This document shows, one piece after another, positions 1-6,443 of a stretch of DNA of 6,443 nt; the first letter of the stretch is position 1; every line of letters begins with the position of its first letter. Source of the DNA: an uncultured Bacteroides sp. (GTDB taxonomy: Bacteria > Bacteroidota > Bacteroidia > Bacteroidales > UBA11471). The notes under the pieces are model-generated. The model had not been told where the DNA came from. It worked only from the letters and a program-made list of their open reading frames with translations, and ran no database searches. Location of the stretch: positions 1-6,443 of the forward strand of contig CAJLYN010000129.1 of NCBI GenBank assembly GCA_905210875.1, in the 5' to 3' direction. The position numbers and the translations under genes are program-made.

Positions 1-18
1 CTACTTGGAAAAAGAAAC

Positions 19-26
19 CATTTTTG
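19..26 (+). promoter_or_regulatory. possible -7 promoter box for the RluA-family gene
   Basis: CATTTTTG matches the Bacteroidota -7 consensus TAnnTTTG at all fixed positions except the first. It lies 17 bases before the chosen ATG. The matching -33 box would fall just outside the window, so it cannot be checked. If real, the leader would be very short and the upstream TTG codon at 5 could not be the start. Confidence 0.3.
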
Positions 27-43
27 CAAAGCAAAAGTTTATT

Positions 44-949
44 ATGGAGAAAAAGAAAAGTCGTGGTCGACGTGGACCCGATAGGATAGAGGTATTCAAG
101 GTTGAGAAAAATACCGCATTATTGCCTTTTTTACTGGGAACGTTTAACGACCGTAGCAAGACGACGGTCAAGTCCTATCTGACCCATCGACAGATAGCCA
201 TAAACAATACTCCCGTTACACAATTCGATACCCCGTTGCATCCGGGCGATGAGATATCCATTAATTATACGCGGGGTTATAAAGAGTTTCGCCACCCGCG
301 TCTCCGTATTGTTTATGAAGACGACTTCCTTATAGTTGTCGATAAAGGTTATGGTCTGCTGTCCATTTCGACCGACCGTGTAAAAGCCAATACGGCCTAC
401 CATATACTTAGCGATTATGTGCGCCAAGACAATCCTGCCAATCGCATTTTTGTATTGCATCGTCTCGATCGTGACACTTCGGGACTGATGATGTTTGCCA
501 AGAGTCAGGGCATACAGGAAAAAATGCAACGTTCGTGGAACGATATGGTGCTCGATCGGCGCTATGTGGCCGTGGTCGAGGGCGAACCAGAACCGTCGAA
601 AGGAGAGGTGGCATCGTATCTCAAAGAAAATACAGCTTTCCACGTTTATTCGACCGATGATAAGGAAAACGGCCAATATGCCCTTACCCGTTATGAGGTG
701 CTGGCTACCAACGGCAATTATTCGTTGGTGGAACTGCAATTGGAAACCGGCCGTAAGAATCAGATACGTGTGCACATGCAGGACATCGGCCATAGCATTG
801 CCGGTGACCGTAAGTATGGAGCGCACAGTAATCCGCTTGGTCGCCTTGCCCTCCACGCCAGCCGTTTGCGTTTTGTCCATCCGATAACTCGTCGCGATAT
901 GCTTTTTGAGACACCGATACCAGCCGGATTTCAACGGATAGTGCGGTAA
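44..949 (+). CDS. RluA-family 23S rRNA/tRNA pseudouridine synthase
   Basis: This cytoplasmic enzyme turns specific uridines of rRNA or tRNA into pseudouridine. The 301-residue protein has a basic N-terminal tail (MEKKKSRGRRGPDR), then an S4-type RNA-binding domain at about residues 25-75 (SKTTVKSYLTHRQIAINN), and a catalytic domain at about 88-300. The family motif HRLDRDTSG is at 139-147, which makes D142 the catalytic aspartate by homology. LETGRKNQIRVHM (233-245) and GDRKYG (254-259) are further family signatures. The usual KPxGLxVHP motif reads KGYGLLSIST (101-110), a variant I associate with Bacteroidota members. I chose ATG 44 over an in-frame TTG at 5, because ATG gives the expected basic N-terminus and the bases before it resemble a promoter. 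The S4 domain suggests the RluC/RluD type, but the target uridine cannot be read from sequence, so no symbol is given. No terminator is visible after it. Confidence 0.93.
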   Translation: MEKKKSRGRRGPDRIEVFKVEKNTALLPFLLGTFNDRSKTTVKSYLTHRQIAINNTPVTQFDTPLHPGDEISINYTRGYKEFRHPRLRIVYEDDFLIVVDKGYGLLSISTDRVKANTAYHILSDYVRQDNPANRIFVLHRLDRDTSGLMMFAKSQGIQEKMQRSWNDMVLDRRYVAVVEGEPEPSKGEVASYLKENTAFHVYSTDDKENGQYALTRYEVLATNGNYSLVELQLETGRKNQIRVHMQDIGHSIAGDRKYGAHSNPLGRLALHASRLRFVHPITRRDMLFETPIPAGFQRIVR

Positions 950-966
950 AAAGGCCCCCAAAAAAC

Positions 967-997
967 TTCGATAAACAAATAAAACTTATTATCTTTG
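967..997 (+). promoter_or_regulatory. probable Bacteroidota promoter for pheT-yebC
   Basis: TATCTTTG at 990-997 is an exact match to the Bacteroidota primary sigma -7 consensus TAnnTTTG. TTCG at 967-970 is a weak -33 box (consensus TTTG) separated by 19 bases, the usual spacing. Transcription would start near 1003-1006, leaving a leader of about 115 bases before pheT. The match is sequence-only; the -33 half is imperfect. Confidence 0.65.
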
Positions 998-1002
998 CAA
1001 GC

Positions 1003-1120
1003 CTGAATGAATGTGGAAACCTCGTGTGAACAAGCACAATTCAGCCATTAAACAGTGAAGTTGACAATCGCAGTCTCCGAGTTTTTTCATTCGGCATGAT
1101 AATGATAAAAATCATACATT
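1003..1120 (+). promoter_or_regulatory. pheT 5' leader with short inverted repeats
   Basis: The leader contains nested inverted repeats: CTGAAT (1003-1008) pairs with ATTCAG (1039-1044), and TGTG (1025-1028) pairs with CACA (1035-1038). CCGA (1077-1080) can pair with TCGG (1091-1094). ATGAT/ATCAT (1102-1106 with 1111-1115, AAAA loop) sits directly before the ATG. None of these is strong, no known riboswitch or T-box is recognised, and no phenylalanine-rich leader peptide is present. The last stretch is AT-rich and lacks a Shine-Dalgarno, as is usual for Bacteroidota. Confidence 0.3.
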
Positions 1121-3583
1121 ATGAATATTTCTTATAATTGGTTGAAAGATTACCTCGATATGCCTTTGTCTCCTGATGAGGTGGCGGCTGCCCTCACGTC
1201 GATAGGTCTCGAAACGGGCGGCGTAGAAGAGGTTCAAGCCGTGAAAGGCGGTCTCGAAGGGTTGGTAATAGGCAAGGTCCTCACTTGTGAACCGCACCCC
1301 AACTCAGACCATCTGCACATTACTACCGTCGATTTGGGCGACGGACAGGCTACACAGATTGTCTGTGGCGCACCCAATGTGGCTGCCGGACAGTATGTCG
1401 TTGTAGCGACTATAGGTACTGTACTTTATTCCGGAGAAGAGAGTTTTACCATTAAGAAATCAAAAATTCGCGGTGTTGAAAGCAACGGCATGATATGTGC
1501 CGAAGATGAGATTGGCATCGGAACATCACACGATGGCATTATTGTCTTACCCGAAAGTGTAACTCCCGGAACACCGGCCAAGACCTATTATAATCTTGAA
1601 AGTGATTATATTTTAGAGGTAGATATCACCCCCAACCGCATTGATGCCGCTTCGCACTACGGCGTAGCCCGCGATTTGGCGGCTTGGCTTAAACAAAATG
1701 GCTATGCCTATTCGCTGAAACGCCCCTCGGTTGATGCTTTCAAAATTGACAATCCCGCGGGAAAAGCCGTTTCGGTAACGGTCGAGAACAGCGAAGCCTG
1801 TCCTCGATACAGCGGCCTTACCATACGCAACGTGAAGGTGGCCGAGAGCCCCGAGTGGTTGAAAAAACACCTCCTGGCCATAGGCTTGCGCCCCATCAAC
1901 AATGTGGTCGACATTACCAATTATCTCCTGCATGAGACCGGCCAGCCCATGCACTGTTTCGATGTGGCACAGATAGCCGGAGAAAAAATCGTTGTCAAGA
2001 CTCTGCCCGAGGGAACTCCCTTTGTTACCCTCGACGAAGTGGAACGGAAACTCTCCGAGCGTGACCTCATGATATGCAACGAGAACGAAGGTATGTGCAT
2101 TGCCGGCGTATTCGGCGGTTTGCAGTCGGGCGTAACGATGCAGACAACCGATGTCTTCCTCGAATCGGCCTATTTCAACCCCATGTGGGTGCGGAAAACT
2201 GCCCGTCGTCATGGATTGAATACCGACTCGTCGTTCCGTTTCGAGCGGGGAGCCGACCCTAACAACACGCTCTATGTGCTAAAACGTGCCGCCCTGCTGG
2301 TTAAGGAGTTGGCCGGTGGCGAAATCGTGGGCGATATCGTCGACGTATATCCGGTACCCATATCCAACTACCCCGTAACGCTCAGCTATGAGCATATCAA
2401 TGCTCTGGTAGGCAAAGAGATACCCTGTGATACGGTCAAGAGTATATTGACTTCGCTTGAAATAGAGATTACGGCCGAGAAAGATGGCGTGTTGTCGTTG
2501 CTGGTGCCTACTTACCGGGTCGATGTGCGTCGCGATGTCGACGTCATCGAAGACATTCTGCGCATATACGGATACAACAATGTAGAGTTTACCGACACGG
2601 TACACTCCAATCTCTCATACAAGACCGCAACCGACAACAGTTTCAAACTGCAAAACCTGGTAGCCGAGCAGCTCGTGGGCTGTGGTTTCAACGAGATAAT
2701 GAACAACTCGCTCACCAAATCGTCTTATTACGCTTCGCTCCAATCCTATCCTGAGAGCAACTGCGTAAAATTGATGAACCCATTGAGCGCCGACCTCAGT
2801 GTGTTGCGTCAGACGTTGCTTTTCGGCGGACTGGAAAGCGTCGCTCACAACATCAACCGTCGTCGTCCCGATTTGCACTTCTTTGAGTTTGGAAACTGCT
2901 ACTCTTTCTCACCCGAGGCCGATGCTACGGAGAAGGTACTTAACCCTTACAGCGAATCGCTGCATCTCGGTTTGTGGATTACGGGACATCGCGTGTCGGG
3001 CAACTGGGCACATGCCGATGAGAAGAGCAACGTGTATGAACTCAAAGCCTATGTCGAGAATATCTTTACCCGTCTTGGCGTGGAGCGAGGCCGACTGCTC
3101 ATGACGCAGACGAGCGACGACCTCTTTTCGGCGGCACTTTCTATCACCACCCGCGATGGAAAAGAGGTCGGCCGATTGGGTATTGTTTCGACCAAAATAT
3201 TGAAGACATTCGATATCGATGCCGAAGTATGTTATGCCGACCTCCACTGGTCGCAGCTCCTGCGACTGGCCGGGAAGACGGTAACCTTTACCGATATACC
3301 CAAATTCCCCAGCGTGAAACGCGACCTGGCTCTCTTGCTCGACAAGAACATCACCTTTGCACAGGTCGAGAAAACAGCACTCGAAGCCGAGAAGAAACTT
3401 ATCAGAGAGGTAACCCTCTTCGATGTGTACGAGGGAAAGAACCTGCCCGAAGGCAAGAAGTCTTATGCCATATCACTTGTGCTGCAAGATGAGAGCAAGA
3501 CTCTTAACGATAAGCAGATAGAACATATCATGGGTAAAGTCGTTGCCAATTTGCAGAATAAGTTGGGCGCATCATTGAGATAA
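1121..3583 (+). CDS. pheT: phenylalanine--tRNA ligase beta subunit
   Basis: This is the beta chain of the cytoplasmic (alpha-beta)2 enzyme that charges tRNA-Phe. The beta chain binds tRNA and edits mischarged tyrosine, while the alpha chain (pheS, not in this window) holds the active site. At 820 residues it is full length (E. coli 795). Domains run in the usual order: N-terminal helix and tRNA-binding OB fold at about 43-153 (HPNSDHLHITTVDLG, 59-73); B3/4 editing domain at about 215-375 (LRPINNVVDITNYLLHETGQ, 256-275); B5 domain at about 411-487 with the metal-site-like stretch YRVDVRRDVDVIEDILRIYG (465-484); catalytic-like core at about 500-715; and a C-terminal FDX-ACB anticodon-binding domain at about 726-819 (FPSVKRDLALLLD, 729-741). 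The ATG at 1121 gives the canonical start MNISYNWLKDYL. pheS being unlinked is common in this phylum. No defects were seen. Confidence 0.98.
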   Translation: MNISYNWLKDYLDMPLSPDEVAAALTSIGLETGGVEEVQAVKGGLEGLVIGKVLTCEPHPNSDHLHITTVDLGDGQATQIVCGAPNVAAGQYVVVATIGTVLYSGEESFTIKKSKIRGVESNGMICAEDEIGIGTSHDGIIVLPESVTPGTPAKTYYNLESDYILEVDITPNRIDAASHYGVARDLAAWLKQNGYAYSLKRPSVDAFKIDNPAGKAVSVTVENSEACPRYSGLTIRNVKVAESPEWLKKHLLAIGLRPINNVVDITNYLLHETGQPMHCFDVAQIAGEKIVVKTLPEGTPFVTLDEVERKLSERDLMICNENEGMCIAGVFGGLQSGVTMQTTDVFLESAYFNPMWVRKTARRHGLNTDSSFRFERGADPNNTLYVLKRAALLVKELAGGEIVGDIVDVYPVPISNYPVTLSYEHINALVGKEIPCDTVKSILTSLEIEITAEKDGVLSLLVPTYRVDVRRDVDVIEDILRIYGYNNVEFTDTVHSNLSYKTATDNSFKLQNLVAEQLVGCGFNEIMNNSLTKSSYYASLQSYPESNCVKLMNPLSADLSVLRQTLLFGGLESVAHNINRRRPDLHFFEFGNCYSFSPEADATEKVLNPYSESLHLGLWITGHRVSGNWAHADEKSNVYELKAYVENIFTRLGVERGRLLMTQTSDDLFSAALSITTRDGKEVGRLGIVSTKILKTFDIDAEVCYADLHWSQLLRLAGKTVTFTDIPKFPSVKRDLALLLDKNITFAQVEKTALEAEKKLIREVTLFDVYEGKNLPEGKKSYAISLVLQDESKTLNDKQIEHIMGKVVANLQNKLGASLR

Positions 3584-3622
3584 TCAAGTTTATTACATCA
3601 TACAATAAGTAAAAATACCAAT

Positions 3623-4351
3623 ATGGGAAGAGCATTTGAATATAGAAAAGCCCGTAAGCTCAAACGTTGGGGCAATATGGCACGCACCTTTACCAAACTC
3701 GGAAAAGAAATCTCCATCGCCGTGAAGGCCGGTGGCCCCGATCCCGATGCCAACCCCCGTTTGCGTGTGCTCATGCAGAATGCCAAGGCTGCCAATATGC
3801 CTAAGGAAAACGTAGAGCGCGCTATCAAGAAAGCCACATCAAAAGAAGAAGGCGATTACAAGGAAGTTCTTTTCGAAGGATACGGTCCTTACGGCATTGC
3901 CATTGTTGTGGAGACTGCTACCGACAACAACAACCGCACGGTTGCCAACATTCGCAGCTACTTCAACAAGTTTGGCGGTTCGCTGGGTACATCGGGTAGC
4001 CTCTCGTTTCTTTTCGATCACAAGAGCGTATTTCATATTAAACCCAAAGATGGCATTTCGCTCGAAGATTTGGAACTTGAACTGATTGACTTCGGCGTAG
4101 ACGAGCTCGATGCAGACGAAGAAGAAATTGTAATCTATGGCGAATTCGAGTCGTTCAATGCCATTCAGAAGTATCTCGAAGACAACGGCTACGAAATCAC
4201 CAGCGCGGAGTTTGAGCGTATACCTAACGATACCAAAGAACTCACCGAAGAGCAACGAGCCCAAATCGAGAAACTCATTGAGCGCATCGAAGAAGACGAA
4301 GATGTACAGAACGTCTTCCATAATATGAAAGAGGTTGACGATGAGGAATAA
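3623..4351 (+). CDS. yebC: YebC/PmpR/TACO1-family protein
   Basis: The 242-residue protein is full length for the family. The N-terminal helical domain carries the Bacteroidota form of the signature, MGRAFEYRKARKLKRWGNMA (1-20, replacing the AGHSKWxNI of proteobacteria), then NPRLRVLMQNAKAANMPKEN (44-63). YKEVLFEGYGPYGIAIVVET (79-98) and NRTVANIRSYFNKFGGSLGTS (104-124 region) begin the second and third domains. The C-terminus is strongly acidic (EEDEDV at 223-228, ending EVDDEE). The family was long annotated as DNA-binding transcriptional regulators. Work on the mitochondrial relative TACO1 and on bacterial members points to ribosome-associated roles in translation, including relief of stalling at proline-rich stretches. 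It starts 39 bases after pheT with no terminator between, so the two are probably co-transcribed, which fits a translation role better than a local regulatory one. The gap before it is AT-rich without a Shine-Dalgarno. Confidence 0.95.
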   Translation: MGRAFEYRKARKLKRWGNMARTFTKLGKEISIAVKAGGPDPDANPRLRVLMQNAKAANMPKENVERAIKKATSKEEGDYKEVLFEGYGPYGIAIVVETATDNNNRTVANIRSYFNKFGGSLGTSGSLSFLFDHKSVFHIKPKDGISLEDLELELIDFGVDELDADEEEIVIYGEFESFNAIQKYLEDNGYEITSAEFERIPNDTKELTEEQRAQIEKLIERIEEDEDVQNVFHNMKEVDDEE

Positions 4352-4381
4352 CCCCCTCGCGTTTTTCTGAAAAAATGTTAT

Positions 4382-4412
4382 TGACGCCGGGGACATATGC
4401 TTCCCGGCGTTA
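4382..4412 (+). terminator. GC-rich hairpin after yebC, possible terminator or attenuator
   Basis: ACGCCGGG (4384-4391) pairs perfectly with CCCGGCGT (4403-4410). The stem can extend inward by a G-T and an A-T pair and outward by a G-T and a T-A pair, leaving a 7-base loop (4394-4400). The 3' side is TATCTTTACAT, which has only a broken T run, so intrinsic termination may be partial. An A run lies upstream (4370-4375). It begins 30 bases after the yebC stop and ends 16 bases before the lipoprotein ATG, so it could instead limit or tune expression of that gene. Confidence 0.5.
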
Positions 4413-4428
4413 TCTTTACATCGAATCC

Positions 4429-4878
4429 ATGAAACGAGTTAAAATTCTGTGTGCATGCCTTGTGATGTTATTGTCGGCATGCAGCGAATCATCGACAGAG
4501 GGTGGTACCGTTGGCAGGTCGGCTTATGCGGTCGATACAGCCGTGGTGCAGAAATACCTGCGCGAGAATGTCTATATCGACGTCGATATGAAAACCCTTG
4601 CCCGGGCAGTAGCTGCCGGCGACAAGGTCGATGCTGTTGATATGGCGCGGGTTCGGGTAGCCTTATATCGTTATTTTTCTCATGTGGAGATAATGGAGGA
4701 GCATTACCGTTGCTCGTTACGCTCAGGCGAGGAGATAGCCGTTTCGGCGCGAGTGTTCGATGCCATGCAGGAAAATCTCCGTGAGACGAATAAGGCTGCT
4801 GATGAAATGCGGAGTCGCGATACGACGTTTCAGTTACCGCCTGTTGATTCGGCTTATCGGGCCTCATTGCTAAAATAA
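4429..4878 (+). CDS. small lipoprotein of unknown function
   Basis: I do not recognise this 149-residue protein. Residues 1-17 form a lipoprotein signal peptide: basic MKRVK, a hydrophobic stretch ILCACLVMLL, then the lipobox LSAC, with C18 as the residue expected to be lipidated. SESSTE follows the cysteine, loosely like the acidic export signals of surface lipoproteins in this phylum, so outer-membrane or surface location is possible but not shown. The mature part is mostly predicted helical with many charged residues (about 37-128) and ends in a proline-containing tail (FQLPPVD, 134-140). A lone cysteine is at 95. An in-frame ATG at 4375 would add 18 residues, but they precede the signal peptide and are encoded by the 4382-4412 hairpin, so ATG 4429 is the better start. 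The size and lipobox recall the small DUF-type lipoproteins of Bacteroidales, but I cannot place it in a named family. Confidence 0.8.
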   Translation: MKRVKILCACLVMLLSACSESSTEGGTVGRSAYAVDTAVVQKYLRENVYIDVDMKTLARAVAAGDKVDAVDMARVRVALYRYFSHVEIMEEHYRCSLRSGEEIAVSARVFDAMQENLRETNKAADEMRSRDTTFQLPPVDSAYRASLLK

Positions 4879-4883
4879 AGCCA

Positions 4884-4922
4884 AACAAAAAGCCTCTGCG
4901 ATTATCGCAGAGGCTTTTTGTT
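4884..4922. terminator. bidirectional intrinsic terminator between convergent genes
   Basis: An 18-bp perfect inverted repeat (4884-4901 with 4905-4922) has a three-base TTA loop. The GC core GCCTCTGCGA/TCGCAGAGGC is flanked by AAAAA on one side and TTTTT on the other, with more T-rich sequence to 4927. Read on either strand it gives a GC stem followed by a T run. It lies 5 bases after the lipoprotein stop and 22 bases before the end of prmA, so it can end transcription from both directions. Confidence 0.95.
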
Positions 4923-4944
4923 GTTTTCCGGGACGGATGTTGTC

Positions 4945-5790
4945 TTATTCTTTTATAAAGCGGGCAGCCACCCAGTTGTTCTTTTCCTTATGGCTTTGGT
5001 ATTTAAGCCCGAATTTTTCGGCGCAGGCTTCCAGCACAGGGAGGTCTTGTGTGTAGAAGCCGCTCATGTATATCGTGCTTCCGGGGTGCATTACCGAAGC
5101 ATAAGCCTCCATGTTGTTGATGTGAATGTTGCGGTTGATATTGGCCAGTACAGTATCGTAGGGGGCTTCGCCGTTGAGTTGCTGTTTGTCGCCCAGTCGC
5201 ACGTCGATGCCGTCGACTTGATTGAGGCGAATATTTTCCAGCGCATTGTGGTAGGCCCATTCGTCGATATCGACAGCCGTTACCTCGGCAGCGCCGCGCA
5301 TGCGCGCCAATATGGCGAGAATGGCTGTTCCACAGCCCATGTCGAGTACCCGTTCGTGGTCGAAGTCGTGGCTCAGAATCCATTCGAGCATAAGCGACGT
5401 CGTTTCGTGGTGGCCGGTTCCGAAAGCCATTTTGGGGTCGATGACAATCTTATAACGGGCATCGGGTATATTGGTGTGGAATGTGCTGTGTATCACACAT
5501 TCGTTGCCTACGACAATGGGTTGGAAGTAATGTTTTTCCCACTCTTCATTCCAGTTTTGGTCGGCATAATGTCGGCATGACCATTCGATTTCGGCCTCGA
5601 CAGGCAGTTGTCCGATGATTTGTTGCAGAGCCGGTTCGTCGTATTGGCTCTCGGGAATGTAGGCGCTCATGCCTTCGGCTTCGGGTACAAAACTGTCGTA
5701 GCCGGCATCGGCCAGGAGTGCAGCCAGAATATCGGTAACAAGGGTGATGTCGTCGGCTTTGACGTGAAAGTGTATTTCGATATATTTCAT
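4945..5790 (-). CDS. prmA: ribosomal protein L11 methyltransferase
   Basis: PrmA uses S-adenosylmethionine to trimethylate lysines and the N-terminus of ribosomal protein L11 in the cytoplasm. The 281-residue protein has an N-terminal substrate-recognition domain (about 1-65) and a linker with WNEEWEKHYFQPI (80-92), a PrmA hallmark. A class I methyltransferase domain follows: IDPKMAFGTGHHETT (117-131), SAM-binding motif I VLDMGCGTAILAI (148-160), motif II acidic loop VDIDEWA (173-179) and motif IV LANIN (215-219). It is slightly shorter than the E. coli enzyme (293 residues), which is normal in this phylum. The ATG at 5790 gives a sensible start (MKYIEIHFHV) and lies 13 bases downstream of the TPR gene stop, with no Shine-Dalgarno, so the two are probably co-transcribed and translation may be coupled. 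The terminator at 4884-4922 lies just past its stop. Confidence 0.96.
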   Translation of the reverse strand: MKYIEIHFHVKADDITLVTDILAALLADAGYDSFVPEAEGMSAYIPESQYDEPALQQIIGQLPVEAEIEWSCRHYADQNWNEEWEKHYFQPIVVGNECVIHSTFHTNIPDARYKIVIDPKMAFGTGHHETTSLMLEWILSHDFDHERVLDMGCGTAILAILARMRGAAEVTAVDIDEWAYHNALENIRLNQVDGIDVRLGDKQQLNGEAPYDTVLANINRNIHINNMEAYASVMHPGSTIYMSGFYTQDLPVLEACAEKFGLKYQSHKEKNNWVAARFIKE

Positions 5791-5803
5791 GTCGGTTTAA
5801 AGA

Positions 5804-6443
5804 TTAAGATTCTCCCAGTTCGTTCAGAATTCGGGGGTAGAGAACATTTTTCAGGTGCGGGTACTCAGGGTATAGCTCCATGGCCTTGCTGAAATATTCG
5901 TGCGCCTTTTGGTAGTTTTCGCTTTTCTCCTCGACCAACCCGAGTGTAATGATGAGTTGCAGGTACATCCAGTTGTCGGTGCGCAGCGACTCGTCTTTAT
6001 CATACAGTTGTAGAGCCTTGCAATAGTATTCTTTCGATTGCTTGGTGTTTCCGCCGAAAGCGTCAGGCATATAGAAGAGAATGTTGGCACTCCAAATGTT
6101 TACCTCGGGATCTTCGGGAGTCATTTTTTCGGCATTACGGGCATACCGCAGCATACTGCGGGCCAGTGTCGTCGCTTTGAGTGGAGAGAGGGCTATCTGG
6201 TATCCCTGGAAGTTGGCCATGAGACCTGCCAGCCGTCCGTTTTGGGGATTTTGTTGTACCAATGGTGTGATAATCGTCAGAGCCTCGTCGAGTATTTCGC
6301 GGGCGTGCTTCTTCTCTTTGATGTCGATAAGATGTCCCACCAGACCGTAATAGTAGGAGAGTAGCTCTTCTTTGTTTTCCAAGCTTTGGAAGTCGGGGTC
6401 GGTTTTCATCTGGTTGATGAGTCCTTCCCATTGCAGAATGTTG
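5804..6443 (-). CDS. tetratricopeptide-repeat protein, 5' end outside the window
   Basis: The open frame runs off the right edge: codons before the internal ATG at 6409 read NILQWEGLINQ without a stop, so the ATG at 6409 is probably not the true start. The 212 visible residues are helical. Near the end lies a recognisable TPR unit, NWMYLQLIITLGLVEEKSEN continuing through YQKAHEYFSKAMELYPE (about 157-193). A second probable unit ends in SKEYYCKALQLYDKDE (about 136-151), following MPDAFGGN (125-132), a proline-glycine turn often seen in TPR proteins of this type. A further helical pair is at about 22-62 (HAREILDEALTIITPLVQQN). TPR repeats mediate protein-protein contacts, and no partner or enzyme domain is visible. 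Any signal peptide would be in the missing part, so cell location is open. Being next to prmA does not by itself assign a translation role. Confidence 0.8.
   Translation of the reverse strand, partial: NILQWEGLINQMKTDPDFQSLENKEELLSYYYGLVGHLIDIKEKKHAREILDEALTIITPLVQQNPQNGRLAGLMANFQGYQIALSPLKATTLARSMLRYARNAEKMTPEDPEVNIWSANILFYMPDAFGGNTKQSKEYYCKALQLYDKDESLRTDNWMYLQLIITLGLVEEKSENYQKAHEYFSKAMELYPEYPHLKNVLYPRILNELGES

Noticed and set aside
5..949. Upstream TTG start at 5 for the RluA-family gene
   Set aside because: The 13 extra residues resemble no family N-terminus and overlap a promoter-like box. ATG 44 gives a typical basic start.
131..961. 276-codon open frame on the minus strand opposite the RluA-family gene
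   Set aside because: It is antisense to a well-supported gene, its protein shows no recognisable motif, and no promoter or leader is visible. It is a codon-bias shadow.
1007..1058. Two short leader ORFs before pheT (ATG 1007, 14 codons; ATG 1011, 15 codons) as a phenylalanine attenuator
   Set aside because: They contain one phenylalanine and none, respectively, and no terminator with a T run follows, so the classical attenuation layout is absent.
1613..2212. 199-codon minus-strand open frame within pheT
   Set aside because: It lies wholly opposite the pheT coding region with no family motifs, and the pheT frame is unbroken and canonical there.
4411..4418. TATCTTTA as a -7 promoter box for the lipoprotein gene
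   Set aside because: The last base differs from TAnnTTTG, no -33 box occurs at 19-21 bases upstream, and the box would leave only a few bases before the ATG at 4429.
4918..5580. 220-codon plus-strand open frame opposite prmA
   Set aside because: It starts inside the terminator hairpin and runs antisense to prmA. Its valine-rich sequence reflects the complementary frame and matches no family known to me.

Overview
The window looks like ordinary chromosome from a Bacteroidota bacterium, most likely of the order Bacteroidales. The evidence is a match to the TAnnTTTG type -7 promoter box upstream of pheT, a general lack of Shine-Dalgarno sequences (AT-rich leaders instead), a small lipoprotein, and protein versions typical of that phylum: a YebC starting MGRAFEYRKARK, a PrmA with an ANIN motif IV, and an RluA with KGYGLLSIST. 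Base composition and codon use look even throughout. Genus and species cannot be fixed from what is here.

Layout. On the plus strand, an RluA-family pseudouridine synthase (44-949) is followed by a 171-base gap that carries a probable promoter. Next come pheT, the beta chain of phenylalanyl-tRNA synthetase (1121-3583), and, 39 bases later, a YebC/PmpR/TACO1-family gene (3623-4351). A strong GC hairpin (4382-4412) separates yebC from a small lipoprotein gene of unknown function (4429-4878). A near-perfect 18-bp hairpin flanked by A and T runs (4884-4922) then ends transcription from both sides. On the minus strand, a tetratricopeptide-repeat protein gene enters from the right edge (its 5' end lies beyond 6443) and is followed after 13 bases by prmA, the ribosomal protein L11 methyltransferase (5790 down to 4945).

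Four of the six genes serve translation: rRNA or tRNA pseudouridylation, tRNA-Phe charging, a ribosome-associated YebC factor and L11 methylation. pheT and yebC are probably co-transcribed, as are the TPR gene and prmA. The lipoprotein and TPR protein cannot be assigned a role from sequence.

I found no mobile element, CRISPR array, tRNA or rRNA gene, phage or defence gene, or truncated gene apart from the one cut by the window edge. I see no support for a new biological system here; the most uncertain items are the lipoprotein, the pheT leader and the hairpin after yebC.
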